The notes under the pieces were generated by a model. That model was given only the letters and a program-made list of their open reading frames with translations, searched no databases and was not told the DNA's origin. From Cryptomeria japonica (lineage: Eukaryota; Streptophyta; Pinopsida; Cupressales; Cupressaceae), in assembly GCF_030272615.1 (NCBI RefSeq), contig NC_081413.1, positions 716,431,867-716,495,866 on the forward strand: DNA of 64,000 nt. The letters are read 5' to 3'. Within the stretch, counting starts at the first letter, position 1. Every line of letters starts with the position of its first letter. Below are positions 22,378 to 33,467 of the stretch, in pieces. The translations under genes were made by a program, and so were the position numbers.

Positions 22378-24820
22378 TGTAAACACTTAAATTTGATTAA
22401 TTTCATTAATTGAATTTAATTGCCTTTGTCACACTATTAATTAAATAATTACATTATTTAATTGATTAATGTCAACCCTTCTGGAAAATTAATTCAATTA
22501 ATTATATCACGTCCAATTAATTAATAGATGAATCTTTGTGGTCATTTTACTAATTAATCCCTTCCTTATTTTATTAATTAAAATAAATACACTTATTTGA
22601 TTTATTTCATTCATGTTAACCCTTTCTTCTTAGCCTTTTTAAATTTTAATTAAATAATTCAAATTGTTCCTATTTGTGATGTAGAGAGGTTGCCCACTCC
22701 TTTAGGGTTTGCCTATTCTTGATGTCTCTCTAGGCTGTCTCGTGAACCTTCCAATGGTTCCCACTAACCCAACCTTACAAAGGTTGTAGGGCTCACCTTT
22801 ACTGACCTTCCCAAGGTCCTATGACTAAGTTGATCACCCTTAGACTTGTGAGTGTCCAACACTCCTCAATTGAGACTCTTCAACCCAACACCTTCTCACA
22901 CTTTCCCCATGAGCCAACCCCCTCTACCTTAGGATCTTCATACATTCCTTCCCAACTCACCTAGGGTTGATTTTATTTTTATTTCCAACCCTTTCTCTTC
23001 AACTAGGTCTGTGGAGATTACCGGTTTCAAGCTTAAGGACCAATTTGCTCTTTTAGGCCTACTAGGAGACCTAGTCCAATTAGCCCTACCGTTGAGGTAT
23101 TTTGCACTTATCTGCCAAAAGTCCTAGACATCGGTATGAAATCTTTAGCTTTTTGGATACCCTTTTGGAAAATTCATACAATATTTCAGAATTGGTTTTG
23201 GGTTTGGTCTCTAACCCACCTAACCCTTTTGAGGCCCACTTTCCACCTTTTAAGCCTACAAACTAGGGTTTTCTCAAATGTCCTCACCAGTCCGAATGAC
23301 CAAGAAATCTAATGATTATCTCAGGTCTGTACACCCATGAGGATTTCCAATACAACTTGGTATCAATTCCATTCTTCGGATTTACCCATCTAGGGCCAGT
23401 TGTCCATGTTCCCCATTGCTTGCTAACTCAACGTGCCAAGCCTAGGGTATGGTGGCAAAACTGGAGTTCAACCTTCCTTTCCTTAAAAAATAAAATGAAA
23501 ACATAATGTACAAATATTCCTAGCATTCCACAAGGTTTCAGTATGTGGTTCCACCATGGAATGCTAGGTTTGAATCACGAAGTCTTCAAAACCCTTGTTT
23601 CAAGGTCTTTAGGACTCGCTTGCAACAAAAATGCCAAAAATTGCAAACAAGAACACTTCAAAATCTCAAATCACCATGAAATTGAAGTTAAGTATTTTTT
23701 ATAACAATCCATGTCTTGATCTGGGCTTGGAAATCCGTACAATACCAAGGAAACTCAATGCAAACCGTTGAAAAACACCAAAATTGAAGGCTAAATCTTG
23801 CTCTCCTTATTCCAATTCTTCAACCAACATTCTCATTGATTGTCACAAGCCTTATATCAGCCTTGGGTTGGTTAAAAGTGTCTTTTAACTGAAAAAGACA
23901 ACCAACTAGCCGTTGGTGTTTGGAAAATGCAAAAGTTGCAAAGTTGCTATGAGCAACTTTTGCAACTTTTTACAACTTTTACATAATTGAGCAACTTTTG
24001 CCCAAATCAAACCTAGATCACTTCTAAAGGTCCAAATGACCTTAAAAACCATTAAACAACATCAAACAACCTATTCTAACATAAAACCAACTTTACTACC
24101 AAGTACTCTACCTGGCACACTTAAGAGCTCATAGGCCAGCATTGGCAAATCAGTGACTCCTAGGGTCCTTACAAACATCTGAGTACTTGTTCACTAGCCT
24201 ATTGACCTTATAAAAAACCAAAATCTCATGATTCCTAACTCCTGGATCCTACACAACAAAATTTATTCAAGTGCTCTTGCACCAATTTGGAGCACATGGA
24301 TCCTAACTCTAACTCCCCTCTAACCCTTCTTCTATTCCTAACCCACTAACTAACATATGGTTTCTAACCAACCTTATCCTCCTAACCATTCTTATCCCAT
24401 GCATGCACATTCCTTATTTTCTAAATAATTTGGGAAAAAAATCTAATTTGGGTGTTTTACTCCCAAATTGACATGTGGCCTCTCTTCCACTTGTCATCAT
24501 ATGCATCGACACTTGGCCTCCAAGAGGACATTTGTCATGATTTCCTCTACCACTTGACTTCACAAGAAACAAGTGGCACATTTTGAGGAATCCCCATCCC
24601 TTCTTCTATTTCTATTTGATCCCTCCATTTTCTTCGCAAAGCATCCACTTTCACATGAACATATCGTTATATTATCATTTTTAAATTTGCATCTTGTTAG
24701 CCCCCGATTCTTTTTTCAAAAATACTTGCCCCTTTTTAAAATGGTCATCCTTATTGGTCCCCACTTATCAGTTAAAACCTTATCGATCAAATCATAGTGT
24801 ATCAGAACTTTGCTTTGAGA
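22378..24820 (+). other. LTR-like region with AT-rich head, end not resolved
   Basis: TGTAAACACTTAAATTTG at 22378 resembles the family A start (TGTAGACACCCAAAATTG). It is followed by the same kind of ATTAATTAAATAATT blocks to about 22650. The following 2 kb is CT-rich and non-coding on both strands. I cannot find a convincing CA end with a matching CTTAC duplication. It includes a 10-11-bp hairpin at about 23937-23963. Confidence 0.4.
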
Positions 24821-24823
24821 TCA

Positions 24824-25066
24824 TCAAGTTTCGTTTTTGCCTGATGTCATGATCCCTAGGAAAAGGTCGATGTTTATTGAGCGACAGACAGAAAAACTCA
24901 CAGGATTGATTTCCAGTTTCTTCCCGATGCCCGATACACACTCAAAGGCCGATATCGAAGTGTTAAAGCTTTTCATCTCCCTTCTAGTTGCCTTAAACTG
25001 CCCAGCAACCATGTGACACATGACTCCCAAGGAACAAATCAAAAGGAGATTTGCTAGTACCATCAT
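24824..25066 (-). other. 80-codon minus-strand open frame, unrecognised
   Basis: Open from ATG at 25066, with a hydrophobic N-terminus (MVLANLLLICSLGVMCHMVAG) that could pass as a signal sequence, then a basic region and two further cysteines. No family is recognised and there is no supporting context. It lies in repeat-like DNA and is most likely a chance frame. Confidence 0.15.
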
Positions 25067-25212
25067 TTATGACAGGTTAAACAGTTGAAGGCACATAAAG
25101 GTGGCGACGTAAGCCATGAATTTTGATATTATTATCTTTTTGTAGGAAATTTGATGCACCAACCTTAAGAGTTGGTTAGAGTAACACATGTTATTATGAT
25201 TTTTCTTTTCCC

Positions 25213-25680
25213 AGATAGTTCTACCTCATGATGGTCAACTTCAATTTGATAATCCAGACCTAAATTGGCCATCAAATGAACAAGGGAATATTATCCTTGG
25301 ATTGCAGTCTCTTGCATGGAAACAAGGAATTGATTTTGTTGAATATAGAAAGAATATCGCTTTATTAGAGAATATTGCAGAGCGAGCCAGAAATCATGAA
25401 TAATGTCTGGAGGAGGAAATTGTTGCAAGAAGAGATTCGGGTAATTAGTTTTTTAGACATGGTGTGTAAAGAAAAGATTACATGGTGCAACCAAATGTTG
25501 AACACATGCATGATGACATCCTTTTCGACCTGACCAACCTTGCTCAGGAGGTTATAGAAGATGAAGATAAATTTTCAGCAGTCCTCTGGGTACTTATAGA
25601 AGAGGTGACGAAAGTAAAGATGATTGATAATCAGGTTGTCGGTCGGAATCTAGTGCCTGAGGAAGAACAAATGTGAAGTT
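25213..25680 (+). pseudogene. Possible exon relic of unknown gene
   Basis: A TTTTCTTTTCCCAG acceptor-like string ends near 25214. An open translation follows, including DGQLQFDNPDLNWPSNEQ and LQSLAWKQGIDFVEYRKN, to a stop at about 25402. A second open piece at 25482-25676 includes HMHDDILFDLTNLAQEVIED and ends EEEQM. The composition looks protein-like, more so than the surrounding DNA. I do not recognise the family. The segment is cut at 25680 by solo LTR family C, and its flank continues at 26875 and then beyond element 2 at 34671. Confidence 0.3.
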
Positions 25681-26869
25681 TGTTAGACAGTTTAGATAAC
25701 TAGAAGATAACTAAGAGGGGGGGGGGGGGGTGATTCAGTTGTCATAGATTACCGGAAGCATTAGCAATTTAAAACAATACTAGAATAGCAGTTAATCCAA
25801 TTAAGAATAAACAATAATCAAAGAATAAAAGCCATCCACACAACACCAAGATTTGTACGTGGAAACCCCAGTAAAGGAAAAAACCACAGTGGAAAGCCTA
25901 CCCATAGTCAGATAATACTTCTGTAGTAAGTATATGAATTTACAATGAAGGGGCCTGCACTTGCAAGAAGGCCAACAACCTAGAGCACACTGCTCATCAC
26001 AAAAGGAGTCTCACTGACTATATGCAAATCCAAACTGCAATCCGGAGAAGTGTTGAACTGCAAAAGATAACATCTCCTATGCCTGAGTAGAGTTCCGGTT
26101 AAGCTCGATACCGGAGGACTAAATCCTCTTACAAACCCAATTCGATCTCTAATGATCGACCAACTCTTTTGCCTGAATGATATTACATTATTCACACATT
26201 ACATTCCTTGACCATGACCTCTTACAATAATCATGATGATCTACAATGATGTCTTACATCTTATTTATACAAACCCTTGACCATACACAATCAGGTCAGT
26301 CACTAGACAATAAACTAATTACATAATTACAAACCATGTCGGCCTTAGACCAAGACAAATAATATCCACACATAAGACATCCCAGAAATACAACAATAGG
26401 TCTATCCACACGTTACATCAATGCCGGTCCATAACCTAGATCAACCGGGACCAAATATAGGTCCACACGCTTCAATAATGATCTCCAAACACCAAGTCTC
26501 GAACATGATTGCCAACATCATCCTGAAACTCCATCAGAAGTTGCACCAACACCAATCATGCAATGCATCAAAAGATCTCCACCAAAAGCTTTGTCGGTGA
26601 AACCCTCACCGAAACCAAAAACCAATCTTCTGAGTAAGCAAGATAGCATCCAATTACCATACCAAAATCAACTGACTAAATATGAGTATAAGCGTTATGA
26701 ACAAGTCAATTCCATCATTGGATTATACCAGAGTCAACCAGATCATGGTAGATCCAAGTTAACCAAAAACTACTCAACCTACCGGGACCAGAAGGGTGCT
26801 GGTAAAGCATCCAAATAGCTAGTGTTGACATCAATACAATACATAATCAATTCCACCAAATAGCCAACA
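25681..26869 (+). mobile_element. Solo LTR family C (1189 bp)
   Basis: TGTTAGACAG...GCCAACA, with flanks AAGTT (25676-25680) and AAGGT (26870-26874), a 5-bp duplication with one change. Near its start is a run of 14 G residues (25717-25730) before TGATTCAGT. This arrangement is shared in spirit with family B (GAGGGGAGGGGTGAATCAGT), so the two families are probably related. About 400 bp of the same LTR 3' part occurs at 58762-59167. Confidence 0.75.
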
Positions 26870-26887
26870 AAGGTGACAACTATTTAT

Positions 26888-28108
26888 TGTAAAGCGGAAA
26901 ATCGCGATCGAACCCTAAGTGTTCCCCCCACCACTCCGAGGAGAGAGAAAGGGGGTCACTAGGGTTGACGGTTTTCACTTAGGAGAGACTTTACATTCAA
27001 AAGAGGGGTTGAAACCCACAAGATCCAATCCCACACAATGCAAGATTGGATTCTAAATGAGTTTCAAGGGTTAAGACAACAAGGCTACCCTCTTTTGTAA
27101 AGAATGTAGATAGAAGGATTAAGCTAGGAACGCATGAAAAGTGAGAAAGATTCACTTATAAACGGAGATAGGAATATAGGATGAAGCTGCGGACCTGGAA
27201 TTAGCAGTAAAATGTCGAGACGGCGCTGTCCTACAAATTCAAGTGAAATTTGACGGGACGATGGCACCTGGCGTGCACACGGTCCTTCGAAAAATCAGCG
27301 AAACAAAGGGGGATCTGTTCGTCTCTGCACAAGGATTCCAGATCTTCAATTACAGCTGCGTACCTGCAACCTACACATAGAAAAGCGAGGACGATTGGGG
27401 GGTTAGGGATTAGGGGTTTGCCCTTAGGTCAAACCCCGGTTTTGGAATTAACCAAGAAATCAGAAATGCTATAAATGTAAATGATTGTAATGTAATAAAG
27501 TACCAATACCTTGTTGTAAGAATGTTTGTATTCTTACATGCGAAGGTGTAAATGTTGTTGTATGTTGTATGTTGTATGTGGTATGTGATCTCCTCTTCAA
27601 TGGTTGAATCCTTGTCTTTGAATGCAACACTTAGCCTTGAATGGAGACTTAGAATGATCAATTGCTTGAAGGAATGCTTGAATGCTTGAATGTTTGAATA
27701 TCGCTTCCGCCTCTTTTCCATCTTATCAAAATGGGAGAGGAAATGTAGTTTATATACTTGCCAATTAGGGTTAAAAGACTAATTTTTCCGACCTTAGGCC
27801 AACCAGGAAAGATTATTTTCTAATTTGCAAACTTAAACACCCGAGACCCAAAAGAGACCGGGCCCAAAAATAGGGCCAGGGACCAGGGCGCTGGGCACCC
27901 TAGTTGTGAAGGACCAGGGTGCTGGGCGCCATGGTCCCACCTCCAGGGATAGCAGGGTGCAAGGAGGATTAGGCCAGGGTGCTGAAAAATGCAGTTTTTG
28001 ATGTCATGAACAAGTTTCGAGGTCTCCATTCAGGTTCAGTGTTGCGTCGCCATCGTGAAGACCCAAATGCGGTCGAAATTGCAAGTGTCGCAATTTTAGG
28101 ACGCTACA
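26888..28108 (-). repeat. Element 2 left LTR (3' LTR), 1221 bp
   Basis: TGTAAAGCGG...GGACGCTACA. It has two 31-bp hairpin units (starting at 27880 and 27911). It is 23 bp longer than the right LTR, exactly one extra 31-bp unit minus one 8-bp GAATGCTT unit. Confidence 0.95.
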
Positions 28109-28123
28109 TTTAGCCCCCACTTT
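28109..28123 (-). other. Polypurine tract of element 2
   Basis: The minus strand reads AGTGGGGGCTAAA immediately before the 3' LTR, the same as in element 1. Confidence 0.8.
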
Positions 28124-28855
28124 AGTGGGAGTATAAGCGTACGCTCATACTTCTGGTAAAGTACAAGGAAACAACATTGAAAGACTTTCACCACGTCAAG
28201 GAGGCAAGACACACCAAGCCCCAAGTGGACTAAGGATCTTATGACTTCGATTGACAAAGTAAAAGGGAAGATCACGAGGGAGAACCATGACTGTCAGTAG
28301 TAAGGTTCCCTCACTATGAGTCATGCAAGAGGAATACCAAAATTTTTCAAGGAAAAGCTAAGTTCGCCAAGAAATTTTCAAGTATCCTGAAGGGATAGAC
28401 GGGGTGTATGCCCCCCTACGTTAAAGCGATCGCACACGCCTCAACAGGGGTGATTGCTTTAAGGTAGTGATACACATAAGAAATGAGAAGGGAAAGGAGC
28501 ACGCTATCGCAAATATTTAGCCCCCAAGTGTGAGATAAACCCAAGGATAATAGACACAAAACATAAAGCATGAGGTGACTTCGCTTTCCTTGGGGTCAGT
28601 ATGCTGTATGATAAGTCATGTATATCATATGTATGTATGCATAATTGTTCTTCATTCCCCAATCAAGGAAGGTCACCTAGAAGAAGGGAACACATGTGCC
28701 TTTTGAGTCAACATGAGAGAGACCAAAAGAGATCTCAATGCTTTGCATCGTCCTCAAGTAGACAACACTAAGGACAACAAATAGAAGAATGAGAATAACA
28801 CATAGAAGCAGTAACAAAAGAAAGAGAGGAGGAGAGAATTTGCTATGCTAATGAA

Positions 28856-29302
28856 CTAGTCTAGCACGTCATCTACCCCCCGATCTTGCTGATCAATATT
28901 TCGGGAAGGCAGGGAACACGCTAGAGGAGGAACATCCAACACAGCAGATGGAGCTATCACAAGATCCAAACAAGGGCTATGTTCATGTTCCAAGCCACGT
29001 TGTTCTTGTCTAGGAGCTAGGATAAGTGCTTTAGAAAATTCGTTAGATAGATGGTTATCAACATCAACAAATTCATATTCACTATCACAAGCAAGAGAAG
29101 TAACATTTTCATCATGAATAACATTTTCATCTGTATCATCATCAAGGTTTATAAAAATAGGATCTTCAACTCGCACAGGATCAAGACCATCATGCATCTT
29201 ATGTTTAGGAGATTTTGGAGAAAATGGAATAATGCTTGTTGAAGGTGTTTTTGGGGATTGCAAAGTTCGAGAAGCAGCTGCCTGAGCTCTAAGATGACGC
29301 TT
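28856..29302 (-). pseudogene. Element 2 gag C-terminal tail, after a premature stop
   Basis: In frame with the upstream gag ORF, separated only by a TGA at 29303-29305 where element 1 has CGA (a C-to-T change at a CpG). It continues for 149 codons to a stop at 28856-28858, rich in Asp/Glu with patches such as DPIFINLDDDTDENV. With it the ancestral protein is 1143 residues. Confidence 0.85.
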
Positions 29303-32287
29303 TCATCGGTGTTCACACGCAGAACGATTTCGTCTAGTCTTAGTAGGAAGTGGAGAAGATTGAGGAGGAGGAATGTTCTCATCCTTATCACTTGGGTGTT
29401 TAGGTTGTGGTCTCTTAGGCTGGATAATAGGAGAAGAAGAAGGTCTCTTCTCTTTATAAAAAGAAGGAGGAGGAACTGCTCCATATAAAGGAGGAATATT
29501 TGGTTTAGGAAGGAGACCAAGTCCATCATGACGAGGAGGTATAGGTCTGCTTTTAGAAAGTTTATTAGACATAGACATAGTCACATCCATAGGAATGGGT
29601 TGGGAATCTTCTTGAGGAAAGACATTAGTTTTATCTTTCAAAGGAAGAACTTCCTTCTCAAGAGCGATAGGAATATCAAGTTTGGGTGTTCTAGGTTCAC
29701 TTAGAGATAGGATCATATCTATTTTCCACTTTTGATAAGATTTGAAAAGATGATCACTTCGCGGAGGAAGAGATTGGAATTGTGTAGGCCATAAATAATC
29801 AATAGGAACACTAGAAGTTCTTTCAGCTGGTTTAAAGAGACTATGATTGACAGTAACAACTTCACCATTATGGGGAAATTTCAAACACTTATGAATAGGA
29901 GAAGCAATAGCTTTCATGGAAGATAGCCAAGGATAGCCAAGCTTCACACAAAATTGTTCGGAAGAAGGAATAATAGCAAAGTTCACATCAAGGGATTTGT
30001 TATGAACCTCAATAGGTAATGTAATAGAACCAATTGCAGGAGAAGAAAATGCATCAAATAATTTCACAATCACATCTATTTTGTCATAGATCACTTGATT
30101 CAATTGCAAAGTAAAAAGGAATTCTTCAGTAATAACATTAATCATGCACAAAGGATCAATAAGCGCTCCACGACAAGGTGTATTCTTGACTTTTGCAACT
30201 ATGTATAAAGGACCATCAGGTGCCCTGATAGTTTCACTAGAATCAAATGTGATGGAAGGTTCTTTAGGGTTTTCTTGTTGCTCTACAAAGTTAATCACAT
30301 TCGGAGTCATAGACACAAGACCATCAGATGAGAAAGAGGAATCATTAGTCTCAATCACATTAGAGGTATGAGAAGGTAATGGATTAGTAAAAATCTTAAG
30401 ATTTTGGTTAGGAGGAGTTACAGATGTGTTGCCTTTATCATTCACTCCTGAAACAGAGATAGTATTATTATCAATCAAATCTTGAATTTTACCCTTTAAA
30501 GAAAAACATTTTTCAGTATCATGCCCAGGTTGACGATGAAATTGACAGAAAGATTTATTATCAAAATAGGGTGAATTAATCTTTGTAGGATCGATTTGCT
30601 TTATAAGAGGGAGAGTAAGCACATTTTGTTCCAATAACTTATTCATAATACTATGCAATGATTCATTCAAAGGAGTAAACTTTCTTTCTTTCTTGAAAAA
30701 CTTAGAAATAGGAGGCACACCTGATGCTGCATTCACATTGTTGTTGATGATGTTTTCATTGAATTTAATGGACTCTCTATTCGGTTTAAACTTCCCAAAT
30801 GGTTGTTGACTACTATCACCCTTATCACTCGGAGCCATAGGATTTGCTTGTTCCATTTGACTCACAGTCAGTTGATAATTGTGAAGAGTTGCACACAACT
30901 GTTGGAAAGAAGTAAACTCAGAAAATAGAAGTTTTTCTCTAATATCTTTTTGTAAATTAGAAATAAAGATTCTTTGAATATCATTGTCAGGCACTGGAAA
31001 AGAGATTTGAGCATACAAATGCTTATATCTACCAATGAAATCAGTCACTTTTTCTTTAACACCTTGTTTACAATGCATTAAATCAATCAAAGTAACTTTA
31101 GGACTTATATTGTTTTGAAATTGTTGAATAAAAGCATTTGCAAGTTGTTCGAAAGAAGTAATAGAATAAGAAGGCAACGAGCAATACCATTGTAGGGCTT
31201 TATCTCTTAATGTCCTAGTAAACAGTTTTGCAAGCAACCTTTGGTCATAAGCAAAATCGGTACATATTGTTTGAAAAGTCTTAACATGTGTTAGAGGATC
31301 ACCTTTACCATTATAAAGCTCCAAATGCGGGATTTCAACATGTTTAGGAGGGATAGCTCTAACAATGTCAAGAGAAAGTGGGCTCGCAACATCAAATGTG
31401 GGCACACTAAATTTAGATTGATTCATAGAGGCAATTTGTTGCTGTAAAGAAGAGACAGTTTGTGCAAGATTGTTAATGGTCGCTTCAGTCGAAGAGTTCA
31501 TATTAGACGTGTTAGATTGTGATGGACGTATTATGTTATTAAAAGAAGGTATTGATTGAGAGTAAGGTGGCAGGACACTATGATAGTTAGTCATAGGAGA
31601 TGATTGGAAAGGAGGAACACTACAAGGAGGAATGGAATGGTTGAATGAATTGCCCCCTTGCGCTAGGTTCATTTGTAGAGATGTAATAGGAACACTTATT
31701 GAAGGAATGAATGAAGAAGTTGGATTAAATGAAGAAAGAGGGTTAATTGAAGAGGAAGGATTTCCCCCATGACTGGTGATCATAGGGGGAATGTCCTGTA
31801 TAGATGTAGTCATTATGTTTGATGTAAAGGTAGGTATGCTAGCAATAGAAGTTGTCGAAGGAATAGAATGATTGACTTGAGTAGGAGGTTGTGTATAACC
31901 CAAAGTTTCAGCACAATTCTTCATAGGCATCACATTCGAATCCACAATGTGTGCAATACCATGCAAAATATCAATTCCATTCTTATCACTTTGAACCATA
32001 CGTTTTAGACCCTCAATTAATGAAAGAGCTTGACTATTGGGATACTCTTGAGACATCCATTGCTGAAAATCATCAAATTGGTTATCCAATTTTGAAAGTT
32101 GTTCTACAGAAACCTCATGGAGAGCTTCTTCATCATTAAGAGGATTAGAGGAATTACCCGTGTCCTCATTAAAAAGGCCATTCAAATTAGGTTCCATCTC
32201 CTCAGTAATTAAACCTTGGAAAGACTTAATTCTATGGCTTCGTCTAACGGGAATAGTGTAAGTAGGGCTTATTGTTGTAAAACTCAT
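29303..32287 (-). CDS. gag: Element 2 gag-protease-like polyprotein, 994 codons open
   Basis: Structural protein of a Ty3/gypsy-type, Tat/Ogre-like lineage. Residues 1-320 are low in complexity, rich in Pro, Ser, Asn and Gln. Residues 320-470 form the retrotransposon gag domain (YNGKGDPLTHVKTF, DKALQWYCSLP, LANAFIQQFQNN, CKQGVKEKVTDFIGRY). A knuckle CQFHRQPGHDTEKC near residue 580 has the C-x2-H-x4-H-x4-C form common in Tat-type gags. A retropepsin-like region spans about residues 690-840 with ALIDPLC where active enzymes have D-T/S-G or DGG, and GYPWLSSMKAIAS as the second conserved block. The aspartate is kept but the next two residues are changed, so activity is doubtful. The frame ends at a premature TGA in a basic segment. 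No pol domains follow. Confidence 0.92.
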   Translation of the reverse strand: MSFTTISPTYTIPVRRSHRIKSFQGLITEEMEPNLNGLFNEDTGNSSNPLNDEEALHEVSVEQLSKLDNQFDDFQQWMSQEYPNSQALSLIEGLKRMVQSDKNGIDILHGIAHIVDSNVMPMKNCAETLGYTQPPTQVNHSIPSTTSIASIPTFTSNIMTTSIQDIPPMITSHGGNPSSSINPLSSFNPTSSFIPSISVPITSLQMNLAQGGNSFNHSIPPCSVPPFQSSPMTNYHSVLPPYSQSIPSFNNIIRPSQSNTSNMNSSTEATINNLAQTVSSLQQQIASMNQSKFSVPTFDVASPLSLDIVRAIPPKHVEIPHLELYNGKGDPLTHVKTFQTICTDFAYDQRLLAKLFTRTLRDKALQWYCSLPSYSITSFEQLANAFIQQFQNNISPKVTLIDLMHCKQGVKEKVTDFIGRYKHLYAQISFPVPDNDIQRIFISNLQKDIREKLLFSEFTSFQQLCATLHNYQLTVSQMEQANPMAPSDKGDSSQQPFGKFKPNRESIKFNENIINNNVNAASGVPPISKFFKKERKFTPLNESLHSIMNKLLEQNVLTLPLIKQIDPTKINSPYFDNKSFCQFHRQPGHDTEKCFSLKGKIQDLIDNNTISVSGVNDKGNTSVTPPNQNLKIFTNPLPSHTSNVIETNDSSFSSDGLVSMTPNVINFVEQQENPKEPSITFDSSETIRAPDGPLYIVAKVKNTPCRGALIDPLCMINVITEEFLFTLQLNQVIYDKIDVIVKLFDAFSSPAIGSITLPIEVHNKSLDVNFAIIPSSEQFCVKLGYPWLSSMKAIASPIHKCLKFPHNGEVVTVNHSLFKPAERTSSVPIDYLWPTQFQSLPPRSDHLFKSYQKWKIDMILSLSEPRTPKLDIPIALEKEVLPLKDKTNVFPQEDSQPIPMDVTMSMSNKLSKSRPIPPRHDGLGLLPKPNIPPLYGAVPPPSFYKEKRPSSSPIIQPKRPQPKHPSDKDENIPPPQSSPLPTKTRRNRSACEHR

Positions 32288-33445
32288 GCACTAGAGAGAG
32301 AGAGAAAATTTTGAATTTTAAAGGTAGCAAATTTCAATAAAATCAGCCAATCTCCTAGATTTAGGCTGTTAAATGCAATCACGACAATCTCCCGAAATTT
32401 CGAAAAAAATGTCAGGGACCGTGGCGCTCGGGGTGCACACGGTCCTCGCAACTTTTTTTGAAATTTTCAGAGATGAAAGTTATGATGATTTTAAAGCTAA
32501 TCTGAAAAAATTGAGTGATTTTACGATCTATAAATAGGCCAAATTAAAGTTGCAATCTCAAAATCGAACCCTACCCAGATTGTTGGAAAAATGCAAAATT
32601 TAAATTTTGAAAAAGAGAGGGAAACTGAAATTTTGAATTTTATGATTTTAGAGGGAATACCAAAAGCAATGCAAGCTTTGAAATTTAAAGGTTGACTCAA
32701 TTTCACGCAAAATTCACTTTTGAAAGCGGAAATCAAAGTTGGTGTAATTAAACACTTAATTTCAAAAGTCACAAATTGCAAGAATTTGAATAAGGCACTG
32801 AAATTTTGAATGAATGCCAACACACTTTTCAGATTTAGGACAGTAAGAACACAATTTTGACACAAAATTTCAATTTCAACAATTTTTTGAATGATTAGAA
32901 GCCTTAATCCAAGCAATCACAAGACCAACTTTGACCTTGATTTTGAAAGTGTTAGAATTGATAAAATCAGCCAAAATTCTGGATTTTAGCAGAAAAATAT
33001 AGTAAAATCTAACTCCCGGAATTTCGGAAAAAATGTCGGGGACGATGGTGCTCGGGATGCACACGGTCCTCGCAACTTTTTTCCAAATTTTCAGGGATGA
33101 AAGATATTATGATTTTATTGCGGAATCCAAAGTTACAGCCGATTTGGAAATGTTTTGATCAGTGAAATGGTCGGTCAAAGGTTGAATCAGGAGTGTTTTA
33201 AAATTAGGGTTTTGACACTTAACCACTTAATTTTCAGAATTAAAGCACAAATATGAATTGATAGTTTGTAATAGAAGGGTAGATCTGAAACAAGCATTAA
33301 CCATTAAACATTTCACAAGCTTAATTACTAAAAAGAAAATTTAGGGTTTTTACGCATTCACCTCTAAAATTTGCAAAAGATCAAACATGGAAATGTAATC
33401 AAGGCATCCAATTTTCAGATCTAACCATGAATAATCGGAAAGGAT
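32288..33445 (-). other. Element 2 leader with two hairpin modules
   Basis: Non-coding, 1.16 kb, collinear with the element 1 leader. The module nearer gag has perfect arms GGACCGTG (32416-32423) and CACGGTCC (32438-32445). The PBS-proximal module (about 33020-33100) has weaker arms. A CT tract with TAG precedes the gag ATG (32293-32306). Confidence 0.75.
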
Positions 33446-33464
33446 GTTCACGTTGGGTTCACCA
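33446..33464 (-). other. Primer-binding site of element 2
   Basis: The minus strand reads TGGTGAACCCAACGTGAAC, three bases inside the 5' LTR. From memory of plant tRNA-Trp this pairs with its 3' end at all but one or two positions. A tRNA set from the source genome would settle the primer identity. Confidence 0.7.
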
Positions 33465-33467
33465 AAA

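Noticed and set aside
24824-25066. Secreted cysteine-containing peptide on minus
   Set aside because: Signal-like start is weak evidence alone; no conserved cysteine pattern and no promoter or neighbouring gene.
25717-25730. Run of 14 G residues as a functional G-quadruplex
   Set aside because: A mononucleotide run in a solo LTR; likely slippage or a sequencing-sensitive site.
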